Below the pieces are notes generated by a model. That model made no database searches. It was given only the letters and a program-made list of their open reading frames with translations, and was not told where the DNA came from. 64,000 nt of DNA from Cellulomonas wangsupingiae (GTDB lineage: Bacteria; Actinomycetota; Actinomycetes; Actinomycetales; Cellulomonadaceae): positions 3,906,001 through 3,970,000 of the forward strand of contig NZ_CP101989.1 in the NCBI RefSeq assembly GCF_024508275.1, given 5' to 3'. The first letter of the stretch is position 1. Every line of letters starts with the position of its first letter. Both the position numbers and the translations under genes were made by a program. Positions 57,485 to 64,000 of this stretch are shown here, piece after piece.

Positions 57485-57688
57485 GTGATCACCGACCTGC
57501 TGTCGACCATCGTCTACTCGGTGCTCGGCATCGTCCTGCTGCTGCTCACGATCGTGGTCGTGAACAAGCTGTTCAAGCTGAACCTGCACCGCGAGCTGGT
57601 CGACGAGCACAACACCGCCTTCGGCATCCTCATCGCCGGCGTCGCGGTCGCGATCGGCATCATCATCGCGGGCACCATCAGCTCCTGA
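57485..57688 (+). CDS. DUF350 membrane protein
   Basis: 67 residues with two membrane helices around a short polar loop that contains the DUF350 motif NLHRELVDEHNTAFGI. DUF350 (YjfL-like) proteins usually have two or four such units; this is a single unit. GTG is the start, with AAGGAGAA upstream. It lies between the DUF4178 and speE genes, eight bases before the latter's start. Confidence 0.9.
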   Translation: MITDLLSTIVYSVLGIVLLLLTIVVVNKLFKLNLHRELVDEHNTAFGILIAGVAVAIGIIIAGTISS

Positions 57689-57696
57689 GGGGCGCC

Positions 57697-59262
57697 GTGG
57701 ACGTCGACGAGCAGCCCGTGGCCGCCCTCCGCGGACGGGCGGCCGGCCGGACGATGGACCGACCCACGGTGTTCGCGGCGGCACTGCTCGTCGCCGTCGG
57801 CGGCATCGTCTACGAGCTGATCCTCGGCACCGCCGCCTCGTACCTGGTCGGCGACTCGGTCGTCGCGTTCTCGGTGGCGACCGGGGTCACGCTGTTCGGC
57901 ATGGGGCTGGGGTCGCTGCTCGCCCCGCACCTGCCCGGCCCGTCGGGCATCGCGTTCGCGCGCAACGAGCTCGCGCTGGGCCTCGTCGGCGGCGCGTCGG
58001 TGCTCGTGCTGTTCTGGGCGTACGGGGCGACGTCGCTGTACTGGCCGGTGTTCGTGCTGCTGTCGCTCGCGATCGGCGTGGGCATCGGCGTCGAGATCCC
58101 GCTGCTGGTCGCGCTGCTCAAGGAGCACGGGCGTGACGAGTCGGTCGCGCTGCTGTCGAAGGTGCTGGCGGTGGACTACCTGGGGGCGCTGCTCGCGTCC
58201 CTGCTGTTCCCGTTCGTCCTGCTGCCGGGCCTCGGGCTGGTCCGCACGGCCCTGGCGGTGGCGATCCTCAACGTCGGCGTCGCGCTGTTCATGCTGGCCC
58301 GCATGGGGCACCAGCCGCGGTGGACGTGGTCGACGGCGTCGGCACTGGTGGCGCTCGTCGCGGTGTTCGCCGTCTCGTCGGGTGTGGAGGCCGCGCTGAG
58401 CACGCGTCTGTACGAGGACCCCGTGGTCGCGGCGACGACGTCGAGGTACCAGAAGCTCGTCGTGACGGACTACCAGGGCGACGTGCGGCTGTACCTGGAC
58501 GACCAGCTGCAGTTCTCGTCGGCCGACGAGGCGCGGTACCACGAGACCCTCGCGCACGCGACGCTCACGTCGGTGGCGGCGCCGGCGTCCGTCGCGATCC
58601 TGGGCGGCGGGGACGGGCTGCTGGCACGCGAGGTGCTGCGGTACCCGTCGGTGCGCGAGGTCGTGGTGGTCGACCTGGACCCCGCGGTGACGGAGCTGGC
58701 ACGGACCAACCGCCTGGTCCGCGACCTGAACGAGGGCTCCCTGGACGACCCGCGCGTCACGGTGGTCAACGCCGACGCGTTCGGCTGGGTGCGCGGCACG
58801 GACGCGACGTTCGACGCCGTGCTGGTCGACCTGGTCGACCCGTCGAACGAGCGGGTGGCCAAGCTGTACTCGGCGGAGTTCTACGCGGCCGTGGCCGCCC
58901 GCCTGCGGCCCGGGGGCGTGATGGCCACGCAGGCCACGTCGACGTACTTCACGCCGCACGCGTTCTGGCAGGTGGTCGCCACGATGGAGGCGGGCGCCCC
59001 CGGCCGCACGGTCGTGCCGCTGAGCGTGAACGTCCCGTCGTTCGGCGAGTGGGGGTTCGCGCTGAGCCTGCCAGGCGGGGCGTCGTCGCTGCTGACGGCC
59101 GCACCCCTGCCCGACGGGCTGCGGTTCCACGACGCGTCCTCGCTGGGCGCGACGACGCGCCTGCCCGGCGACCTGCCGGAGCGTGACGCGGTGCCGTCGA
59201 CGCTGCTGTCACCCCGCGTCCACACCACCTACCAGGGCGACATGGCGCACTGGCGGTACTGA
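57697..59262 (+). CDS. speE: Membrane-anchored spermidine synthase-like aminopropyltransferase
   Basis: 521 residues. Seven or so membrane helices fill the first 220 residues. The spermidine-synthase fold then has YQKLVVTDYQGDVRLYLDDQ, AILGGGDGLLAREVLRYP (SAM-type loop), VVVDLDPAV and VDLVDPSN with the catalytic Asp. The aminopropyl acceptor may be membrane-bound, a protein, or free putrescine. It is the last gene of the speD-DUF4178-DUF350-speE cluster. GTG start. Confidence 0.92.
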   Translation: MDVDEQPVAALRGRAAGRTMDRPTVFAAALLVAVGGIVYELILGTAASYLVGDSVVAFSVATGVTLFGMGLGSLLAPHLPGPSGIAFARNELALGLVGGASVLVLFWAYGATSLYWPVFVLLSLAIGVGIGVEIPLLVALLKEHGRDESVALLSKVLAVDYLGALLASLLFPFVLLPGLGLVRTALAVAILNVGVALFMLARMGHQPRWTWSTASALVALVAVFAVSSGVEAALSTRLYEDPVVAATTSRYQKLVVTDYQGDVRLYLDDQLQFSSADEARYHETLAHATLTSVAAPASVAILGGGDGLLAREVLRYPSVREVVVVDLDPAVTELARTNRLVRDLNEGSLDDPRVTVVNADAFGWVRGTDATFDAVLVDLVDPSNERVAKLYSAEFYAAVAARLRPGGVMATQATSTYFTPHAFWQVVATMEAGAPGRTVVPLSVNVPSFGEWGFALSLPGGASSLLTAAPLPDGLRFHDASSLGATTRLPGDLPERDAVPSTLLSPRVHTTYQGDMAHWRY

Positions 59263-59293
59263 GTCTGGCGCCGGGATCACTTCCCGTGGCACG

Positions 59294-59299
59294 TAACCT
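59294..59299 (+). promoter_or_regulatory. Leaderless -10 element of the MarR gene
   Basis: TAACCT lies exactly six bases before the ATG at 59306. Confidence 0.55.
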
Positions 59300-59305
59300 G
59301 ACCGC

Positions 59306-59791
59306 ATGGTGGACGACGAGCCGCGCTGGCTGAGCACCGACGAGACCAACGCCTGGATCGCGCTCAGCGCGCTCACCACCCACCTGCCCCACGCCCTGGA
59401 CACGCAGCTGCAGCGCGACGCCGGCATCTCGCTGGCCGAGTACCACGTGCTCTCGTGGCTCTCGATGGCACCGGACCGCACCCACCGGATGCGCGACCTC
59501 GCCGCGCGCGCCGACGTCAGCCTGTCCCACCTGTCACGCATCGTCGCGCGCCTCGAGGCGCGCGGCTGGATCCGCCGGCACCCCGATCCCACCGACGGCC
59601 GCACCACGCTCGCCACGCTCACCGACGCCGGCTGGGACAAGGTCGTCGCGACGGCGCCCGGGCACGTCGCCGAGGCGCGCCGCCGCGTGTTCGACCGCCT
59701 CGACGACGCGCAGGTCGGGCACCTCGCGGCCGTTGCGAGGCAGGTCGTCGAGGCCTGCGGCGTCACGCTCCCCCGGGTCGACGGGGCCTGA
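59306..59791 (+). CDS. MarR-family regulator
   Basis: 161 residues. Winged helix: ISLAEYHVLSWLSMAPDRTH, LAARADVSLSHLSRIVARLE, then RRHPDPTDGRTTLATLTDAG (wing with DxRxxx motif). It is preceded by the polyamine cluster and convergent with the LamG-like gene. The target is unknown. Confidence 0.92.
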   Translation: MVDDEPRWLSTDETNAWIALSALTTHLPHALDTQLQRDAGISLAEYHVLSWLSMAPDRTHRMRDLAARADVSLSHLSRIVARLEARGWIRRHPDPTDGRTTLATLTDAGWDKVVATAPGHVAEARRRVFDRLDDAQVGHLAAVARQVVEACGVTLPRVDGA

Positions 59792-59806
59792 CGGCACCGG
59801 GGCGAA

Positions 59807-59827
59807 CCGGCCCTCGGGGACGGCCGG
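59807..59827. terminator. Weak hairpin between convergent genes
   Basis: CCGGCC (59807) and GGCCGG (59822) with a nine-base loop, between the MarR and LamG-like stop codons. It is short and of low certainty. Confidence 0.35.
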
Positions 59828-59836
59828 CGCCGCGAC

Positions 59837-61345
59837 TCACATGCGGCCGCTGCAGATCAGCCGCTCGCGGGTGACGTCGATGACGCTGCCCCAGGTCTGC
59901 ACGCCGCTGACGGCGCCGACCCACGGCGTCGAGCCCTCCTGCGCCGTGCCGACGCGGAACGGCCCGTCGCTCCCGGCCGCGACGTCCAGGCTCACGTCGG
60001 CACCCGTCAGGGAGCTGGGCGACCCGGGCTCGTCGACGGTGCCGAGGTGGCAGACGTCGACCCGCAGCACACCGGACGTCGCGTCCCGCACCCCGAAGAC
60101 GCCGTACCAGGACCCGACGCTCACCGGGACGGTCGACGTCGCCACGACGGTGTCGCCGCCGGTGCCCGCGACCGCGAACGCCCAGCACGTGGTGAGCTCC
60201 TCGTCGCACGCGGTGGTGCTGGTGCCGAGCGTGAACGCGCTACCGGCGGCGCCGTCCTGGCTGACGACCGTCGCGGGCGCACCGTCCGCGTCGACCCGCA
60301 CGACGGTCGCGACCGAGAAGCTGCCCGTGGTGTCGACGACCGGTCCTGCCGTCGACGCGCCGTCGTCCGCCTCGTCCAGGAGCAGCGCGCGGTCCGTCGT
60401 CGTGCCCCAGAGCTCGGCGGCCATGCCGTCGGCCCACGTGGTCGAGGGCGTCAGGGTCAGGGTCGTGCCGGCGCGGGTGTCGGTCGCCGTCAGGCCCTGC
60501 CCCTCGTCGAGGAGCCAGCGGGCGCCCGCCGGCGCCGTCGGCGCAGCCGTCACCGTGAACCGGTAGAGACGCTCGGGTCCCACGTTGCCGGCCACGTCCA
60601 CGGCCTGCACCGTGAGCTGGTGCGGTCCCGCGGAGGTCGGTACCCACGTCACCGTCGCCCCGGCGTCCCCCGGCACGACGTCGACCTGCGCGGGTGCGCC
60701 GTCGAACGCGTAGAGGAAGGCCGCCACGTCGTCCGTGCCCGGGGCCTCGAACCGGAAGTCCCCGGCGACGCCGATGCCCCCGGCCACGGCGTCCTCGGCG
60801 TAGACGGCGCCCGCACCCTCGACCGGTGCCACCGTCGGCAGCCCGGGAGCGGTGACGTCGACGGCGATGCGGCACCGCACGACCGGGCTCGTGCGGCCCT
60901 TGGCGTCGCGCGCCTGCACCCGCCACTCGTGCGCGCGACCGTCGCGCAGCAGCCCCTCGGGCACCTGGACCGCGTGGGCCGACCCCGACGCCTGCGCGGC
61001 GGTCGCGCGCGACGACCACAGCAGACGCCCCGTCCGCCCGTCGCGCACCTGGAACGTGCCGCGCAGGGCGTCGCCGTCAGGGTCCGACAGCGTCGCCCGC
61101 AGCGTGGGCGTCGCGGACCGCAGGGCCGCGGCCGTCGACGACGAGCACGACGACTCGGGCCCCGACGTGCCCACGTCGGCGGGGCGGTCGGGCGCGTGGT
61201 TCACGGCACGCGGCGCGTGCCCCGACGGGCCGCCGCCGTGCGCCAGCGCGACCCCCGGGACGAGGGCGAGCGCGCCGGTGAGCGCACCGACCGCGAGCGC
61301 GCGGACCACGGTGGCGAGGCGACGGGAGGACGAACGGTCGTGCAC
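59837..61345 (-). CDS. Secreted LamG-like domain protein
   Basis: 502 residues. A Sec signal (cut near ALAHGGGP) is followed by two Ig/fibronectin-like regions (APDRPADVGTSGPESSCSSS, then ATLSDPDGDALRGTFQVRDG; PGTDDVAAFLYAFDGAPAQ) and a C-terminal LamG/concanavalin-like domain (SFSVATVVRVDADGAPATVV, VGSWYGVFGVRDATSGVLRV) with Cys pairs. It probably binds surface glycans. GTG has AGGGGGCACCC upstream. It is 142 bp downstream of the anti-sigma gene on the same strand and could be a regulon member. Confidence 0.85.
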   Translation of the reverse strand: MHDRSSSRRLATVVRALAVGALTGALALVPGVALAHGGGPSGHAPRAVNHAPDRPADVGTSGPESSCSSSTAAALRSATPTLRATLSDPDGDALRGTFQVRDGRTGRLLWSSRATAAQASGSAHAVQVPEGLLRDGRAHEWRVQARDAKGRTSPVVRCRIAVDVTAPGLPTVAPVEGAGAVYAEDAVAGGIGVAGDFRFEAPGTDDVAAFLYAFDGAPAQVDVVPGDAGATVTWVPTSAGPHQLTVQAVDVAGNVGPERLYRFTVTAAPTAPAGARWLLDEGQGLTATDTRAGTTLTLTPSTTWADGMAAELWGTTTDRALLLDEADDGASTAGPVVDTTGSFSVATVVRVDADGAPATVVSQDGAAGSAFTLGTSTTACDEELTTCWAFAVAGTGGDTVVATSTVPVSVGSWYGVFGVRDATSGVLRVDVCHLGTVDEPGSPSSLTGADVSLDVAAGSDGPFRVGTAQEGSTPWVGAVSGVQTWGSVIDVTRERLICSGRM

Positions 61346-61487
61346 GGGTGCCCCCTGCTGGGTCGGGTCGCTCGACGCGGGCGGCGGTGCCGGCGCGCGG
61401 TGACGCGCGGAACTTATCGGACGCTTCGGGCGTCGTCCAGATCCGGTTCCGGCGTCCCGGCAGGTACGTCGCCCGGACGGCCCGGCG

Positions 61488-62171
61488 TCACACGTCGCCG
61501 GCCGCCAGCGGCCGGTCCAGCCCTACGACCCCCAGCTCGACGCGCTCGATCCCGTCCAGCGGCAGCGCGGACGACGCGCCCAGGCCCGAGGCCGTGCGCT
61601 CGCCCGTGCTCGTCCACGTCGCGACGACGGACCGCTGCCCGTCGCCGCCCACGAGGACGAGCTCGTAGACCCCCTCGGGGAGCTCGGCCGCCTCGTACGC
61701 GCAGGACCAGTCCAGGCGCGTGCCCCAGCCCGTCTCGGCGAGCGTCAGGTCGGCCGTCACCCCCGAGCCGCCCACGGGCGTCAGCGCGACGGTCCGCGCG
61801 TCGGCCGCGACCACGACCGGGTCGGGCGCCCTGGCGGCGGTGACCGCGGACGCCGTGACGCCCGTGAGGACGACGAGCACCGCGGCCGCACCCGCGAGCG
61901 CTGCACGACCCCGCGTCCGACGCCGCCGCGCCGCCTCTGCGAGGCGGGTGAGGGGGACGACGTCTCCGGCGGGGTCGGGCGCGGCGGGCACGGCCGCGGC
62001 GTCCTGTGCCGGCACCATGCCCAGCAGCGCAGGCATGCCGGCGAGCTCACCGACCGCCGCCCGGCAGGCGTCGCACCCGGCGAGGTGCGTCTCGAACTCG
62101 CGGCGTTCCGCGGGTGCGAGCGCGCCCAGCACGTACGCGGCGTCCCACTCGCGGTACGGGTCGGCGGTCAT
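61488..62171 (-). CDS. Anti-sigma factor (zinc-finger, RskA-like)
   Basis: 227 residues. The N-terminal ZAS motif is FETHLAGCDACRAAVGEL with His, Cys and Cys zinc ligands. It has one membrane helix (GRAALAGAAAVLVVLTGVTA) and an extracytoplasmic RskA domain (VALTPVGGSGVTADLTLAE). It should hold the ECF sigma factor at the membrane until a signal triggers proteolysis. It overlaps the sigma gene by ATGA. Confidence 0.92.
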   Translation of the reverse strand: MTADPYREWDAAYVLGALAPAERREFETHLAGCDACRAAVGELAGMPALLGMVPAQDAAAVPAAPDPAGDVVPLTRLAEAARRRRTRGRAALAGAAAVLVVLTGVTASAVTAARAPDPVVVAADARTVALTPVGGSGVTADLTLAETGWGTRLDWSCAYEAAELPEGVYELVLVGGDGQRSVVATWTSTGERTASGLGASSALPLDGIERVELGVVGLDRPLAAGDV

Positions 62172-62671
62172 GACGTCACTCCCCTCTCCTGCAGCGCGAG
62201 GCGCAGGGCGCGCAGCGCGTAGTGCAGCCGCGACCTCACGGTGCCGGGCGGCACGCCCTGCTCGGCCGCGAGCTCGGCGACCGAGCGCCCGCCGTAGTAG
62301 GCGCCGACGACGACCGCCCGGTGGTCCGCCGAGAGCGACGCCAGCGCGTCGGCGACGAGCCAGCGGTCGAGCACGGCCTGGGTGCCGTCGCCGGTGGCGG
62401 CGTCCGGCGGTGCGTCGGACGGCATCTCGTGGCGGCGCTGGGCGCTGCGCGCGTCGTCGACGACGAGGTTCCGGGCGACGGTGAACAGCCACGCCCGCAC
62501 GGACGGCTCGGGGCGGGTCAGCACGTCGGGGTGACGCCACGCCCGCAGCAGGGTCTCCTGCACGACGTCCTGCGCGCGGGCCGCGTCGGTGAGGCGCGCG
62601 ACGTACCGGTGCAGCGCGTCGGCGTGCGCCGCGTGCGTGGCACGCAGCAGCGCGTCGGGGTCGGCCGTCAT
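62168..62671 (-). CDS. ECF sigma factor (SigK-like)
   Basis: 167 residues. Region 2 is ALHRYVARLTDAARAQDVVQ followed by ETLLRAWRHPDVL and AWLFTVARNLVVDDARSAQR. Region 4 is LSADHRAVVVGAYYGGRSVA with the HTH EQGVPPGTVRSRLHYALRAL. The pairing with RskA-type anti-sigma fits the SigK/SigL-related ECF group. The upstream operon promoter matches an ECF consensus and is probably its own target. Confidence 0.93.
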   Translation of the reverse strand: MTADPDALLRATHAAHADALHRYVARLTDAARAQDVVQETLLRAWRHPDVLTRPEPSVRAWLFTVARNLVVDDARSAQRRHEMPSDAPPDAATGDGTQAVLDRWLVADALASLSADHRAVVVGAYYGGRSVAELAAEQGVPPGTVRSRLHYALRALRLALQERGVTS

Positions 62672-62716
62672 GCCCGCACCTCCCCGGTCACCCGCACCGT
62701 CGCACCGTCGCGGCCG

Positions 62717-63385
62717 TCAGGACGCCGTCAGCCGCAGGTCGAACTCGACGGCCCCGGTGTCCTCCACCGTCACGAACCCGAGCGACGGCGCCTGGACGCC
62801 GAAGTCCGCGAACGTCACCGGCACCGACCCCACCACCTGGACCGCGTCGCCGCTGCCGGCGACCTGCGCGTCGACCGTCACCTCCTGCGTGACGTCGCGG
62901 ATCGTCAGGTCGCCCGTGAGCTGCGCGCTGGTGACGCCGTCACCCAGCTCGACGGGCTCGGTGAGCGTGAACGTCGCCGTGGGGAACGTCCCGACCTGCA
63001 CGGCCTGGTCCCGGAAGTAGTTGTCGCGCGGCGGCTCGTCGGTCGCGATGCTCGCCATGTCGACCTCGATCTCGGCCGCGGTGAGGCTGCCGCCCTCGAC
63101 CGTGACGGAGCCCGTCACGTCCTCGGTGCGGCCGGTGACCGTCACGTCCTCGCCGCGCAGCACCTCCTCGACGCGGTACCCGGCGAACGACCCGTCCGCG
63201 ACGGTCCACGTGCCGTCCGTCGCCGCCACGGGTCCGCCCGCGGCGCTCGCCTCGAGCGTCGGCGCGGCCTGCGCGTTGCTGTTGGCCCAGTCCGCGTACA
63301 GGCCGGGGCCGACGGCCACGGCCACCACCCCGAGCACGACCACGCCCGCACCGACCCCTGCCCACACCTTCGTCCGCTTGTTCAT
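62717..63385 (-). CDS. YceI-family lipid-binding protein
   Basis: 222 residues. It begins MNKRTKVWAGVGAGVVVLGV with a single N-terminal membrane helix or signal anchor, followed by a YceI lipocalin-like barrel: GTWTVADGSFAGYRVEEVL, EVDMASIATDEPPRDNYFRD and GDLTIRDVTQEVTV. The family binds polyisoprenoids. It is first in the yceI-sigma-anti-sigma operon (45 bp gap). The same pairing in other actinobacteria suggests envelope or oxidative stress. Confidence 0.92.
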   Translation of the reverse strand: MNKRTKVWAGVGAGVVVLGVVAVAVGPGLYADWANSNAQAAPTLEASAAGGPVAATDGTWTVADGSFAGYRVEEVLRGEDVTVTGRTEDVTGSVTVEGGSLTAAEIEVDMASIATDEPPRDNYFRDQAVQVGTFPTATFTLTEPVELGDGVTSAQLTGDLTIRDVTQEVTVDAQVAGSGDAVQVVGSVPVTFADFGVQAPSLGFVTVEDTGAVEFDLRLTAS

Positions 63386-63435
63386 CGTGCCCTGCCCTCT
63401 CGCCGCCGGCCGCCCCGACGGGGGCCCTCCACCTG

Positions 63436-63463
63436 TAGACGAGGCAGCGGGTCGATCCGTTCA
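63436..63463 (-). promoter_or_regulatory. ECF-type promoter of the yceI-sigma operon
   Basis: On the minus strand TGAACG (63463-63458), 16 bases, CGTCTA (63441-63436). The TGAAC...CGTC pattern is that of ECF promoters of the SigL/SigK kind, and it leads straight into yceI, so the operon is probably autoregulated. Confidence 0.7.
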
Positions 63464-63484
63464 ACGCGACGCCGGGTCACGGCC

Positions 63485-63976
63485 TCACGGCGCCGCGGGG
63501 CGCTGCATGAGCACCACCTCGAACCCCGGGCGGTCGGTGACGCCGACCGGCTCGAACCCCCAGGACCGGTACACGTCGTCCAGGTGCGGGTTGGACGCGC
63601 GGTGGTCGAGCCGCAGCCACGTCGCGCCGGCAGCGCGCGCACGCTCGCCCACCCACTCGACGAGCGCCCGCCCGAGCCCGGTCCCCGCCGCCCGCCGGGC
63701 GACCATGAGCCCGTGGACGTAGAGGGCGGGCGCGTCGTCGTCGCCCCAGTACTCGGGGTCCGTGGCGACGACGCGCACGACGCCCCGCAGCCCGTCGTCG
63801 TCGCGGACCACCCACCACTGCCCGTCGGCCACCTGCGCCGCGATGCGCTCGGCCGGCACGGACCCGACGGGCCACTGGTCGATGCCGCGGGTGGCCATCC
63901 AGTCCTCGAGGGAGCGCCGCAGCGCGTGGATCGCCGTCGCGTCGGCGGCGGTGGCCTGCTGGGGGTGGACGTCCAC
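63485..63976 (-). CDS. GNAT-family N-acetyltransferase
   Basis: 163 residues. GNAT core: ATAADATAIHALRRSLEDWM at the N-terminus, LYVHGLMVARRAAGTGLGRA (acetyl-CoA loop R-x-x-G-x-G) and WLRLDHRASNPHLDDVYRSW, then GFEPVGV. The acceptor is unknown. GTG is the start; a TACCGT -10 lies eight bases upstream near the window edge. Confidence 0.88.
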   Translation of the reverse strand: MDVHPQQATAADATAIHALRRSLEDWMATRGIDQWPVGSVPAERIAAQVADGQWWVVRDDDGLRGVVRVVATDPEYWGDDDAPALYVHGLMVARRAAGTGLGRALVEWVGERARAAGATWLRLDHRASNPHLDDVYRSWGFEPVGVTDRPGFEVVLMQRPAAP

Positions 63977-63984
63977 GGCACCCG

Positions 63985-63990
63985 ACGGTA
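63985..63990 (-). promoter_or_regulatory. Leaderless-type -10 element
   Basis: TACCGT on the minus strand lies eight bases before the GTG at 63976. Confidence 0.35.
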
Positions 63991-64000
63991 GTGCGTGGGG

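Noticed and set aside
1..64000. tRNA, rRNA, insertion sequences, prophage or integrative element boundaries
   Set aside because: I looked for cloverleaf-like arms, CCA ends, transposase motifs and direct-repeat att sites, and found none that stood up; base composition is uniform throughout.

Overview
The window is chromosomal DNA from a very high G+C actinobacterium. Coding third positions are almost all G or C, GTG starts are common, and neighbouring genes often overlap by the four bases ATGA or GTGA. A secreted glucuronoyl esterase with a Pro/Thr/Ser linker and a family 2 cellulose-binding module, the many leaderless promoters and the general gene set point to Cellulomonas or a close relative in Cellulomonadaceae. 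This is inference; there is no rRNA or other marker here. I found no tRNA, rRNA, transposase, phage gene or CRISPR array.

Layout. 1-7.7 kb: 3' part of hemL, an Rrf2 regulator with a TauE/SafE permease, a csoR-copZ-copA copper operon with a CsoR box on its promoter, and an SPFH membrane protein paired with a ribbon-helix-helix regulator. 7.7-15.2 kb: a self-regulated ABC export operon, a CPBP protease-like protein, an HdeD-like protein, a small HTH regulator with two palindromic operators, and an 860-residue flippase-like protein with a degenerate kinase-like middle. 15.2-15.5 kb: a cyclic-di-GMP-I (GEMM) riboswitch on the minus strand directly ahead of a 45-codon orphan ORF. 15.6-29.7 kb: CsbD, acyltransferase, bacteriophytochrome-PP2C phosphatase, aldo/keto reductase, penicillin-binding lipoprotein, GNAT and LLM enzymes, RsbW-like ATPase, aroD, AI-2E-type transporter, serine hydrolase and an ArsR-SRPBCC pair.

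29.7-35.4 kb is a coherent surface-protein locus: a TasA/camelysin-like exported protein, a second exported protein, a SipW-type (Ser/His) signal peptidase, a sortase, a NarL-type two-component system and a membrane-anchored protein with a sortase-like MAQTG motif. The same 15-base box, TCGGGTTTTCCCTAG, lies upstream of the first and last genes, so the locus looks like one regulated assembly system. 35.5-50 kb is mostly housekeeping and small regulatory genes: PFK, GATase, GH13 amylase, DUF2975/HTH, LysE/LysR, FAD oxidase, WYL regulator, DinB, VOC, GyrI-like and MpaB-type. 50-54.5 kb holds the CE15-CBM2 esterase and a gamma-glutamyltransferase. 56.4-59.3 kb is a four-gene polyamine-linked cluster (speD, DUF4178, DUF350, membrane speE). 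59.3-64 kb ends with MarR, a LamG-like exoprotein, a yceI-ECF sigma-anti-sigma operon with its own ECF-type promoter, and a GNAT gene.

Several short repeat families are superimposed on this. The most striking has the core CTGGATYGCnCTCTC. It forms a hairpin array after the esterase gene and also lies in frame inside three unrelated coding sequences (copA, the ribbon-helix-helix gene and the LysE gene), in the manner of Rickettsia palindromic elements. Other families are a nested GAGCGCGGTAC palindrome next to a (GGGGGT)n tract and a seven-site GACCACTGGTC array. About seventeen genes share a TANNNT or CANNNT hexamer 5-8 bases before the start codon, which suggests leaderless transcripts.
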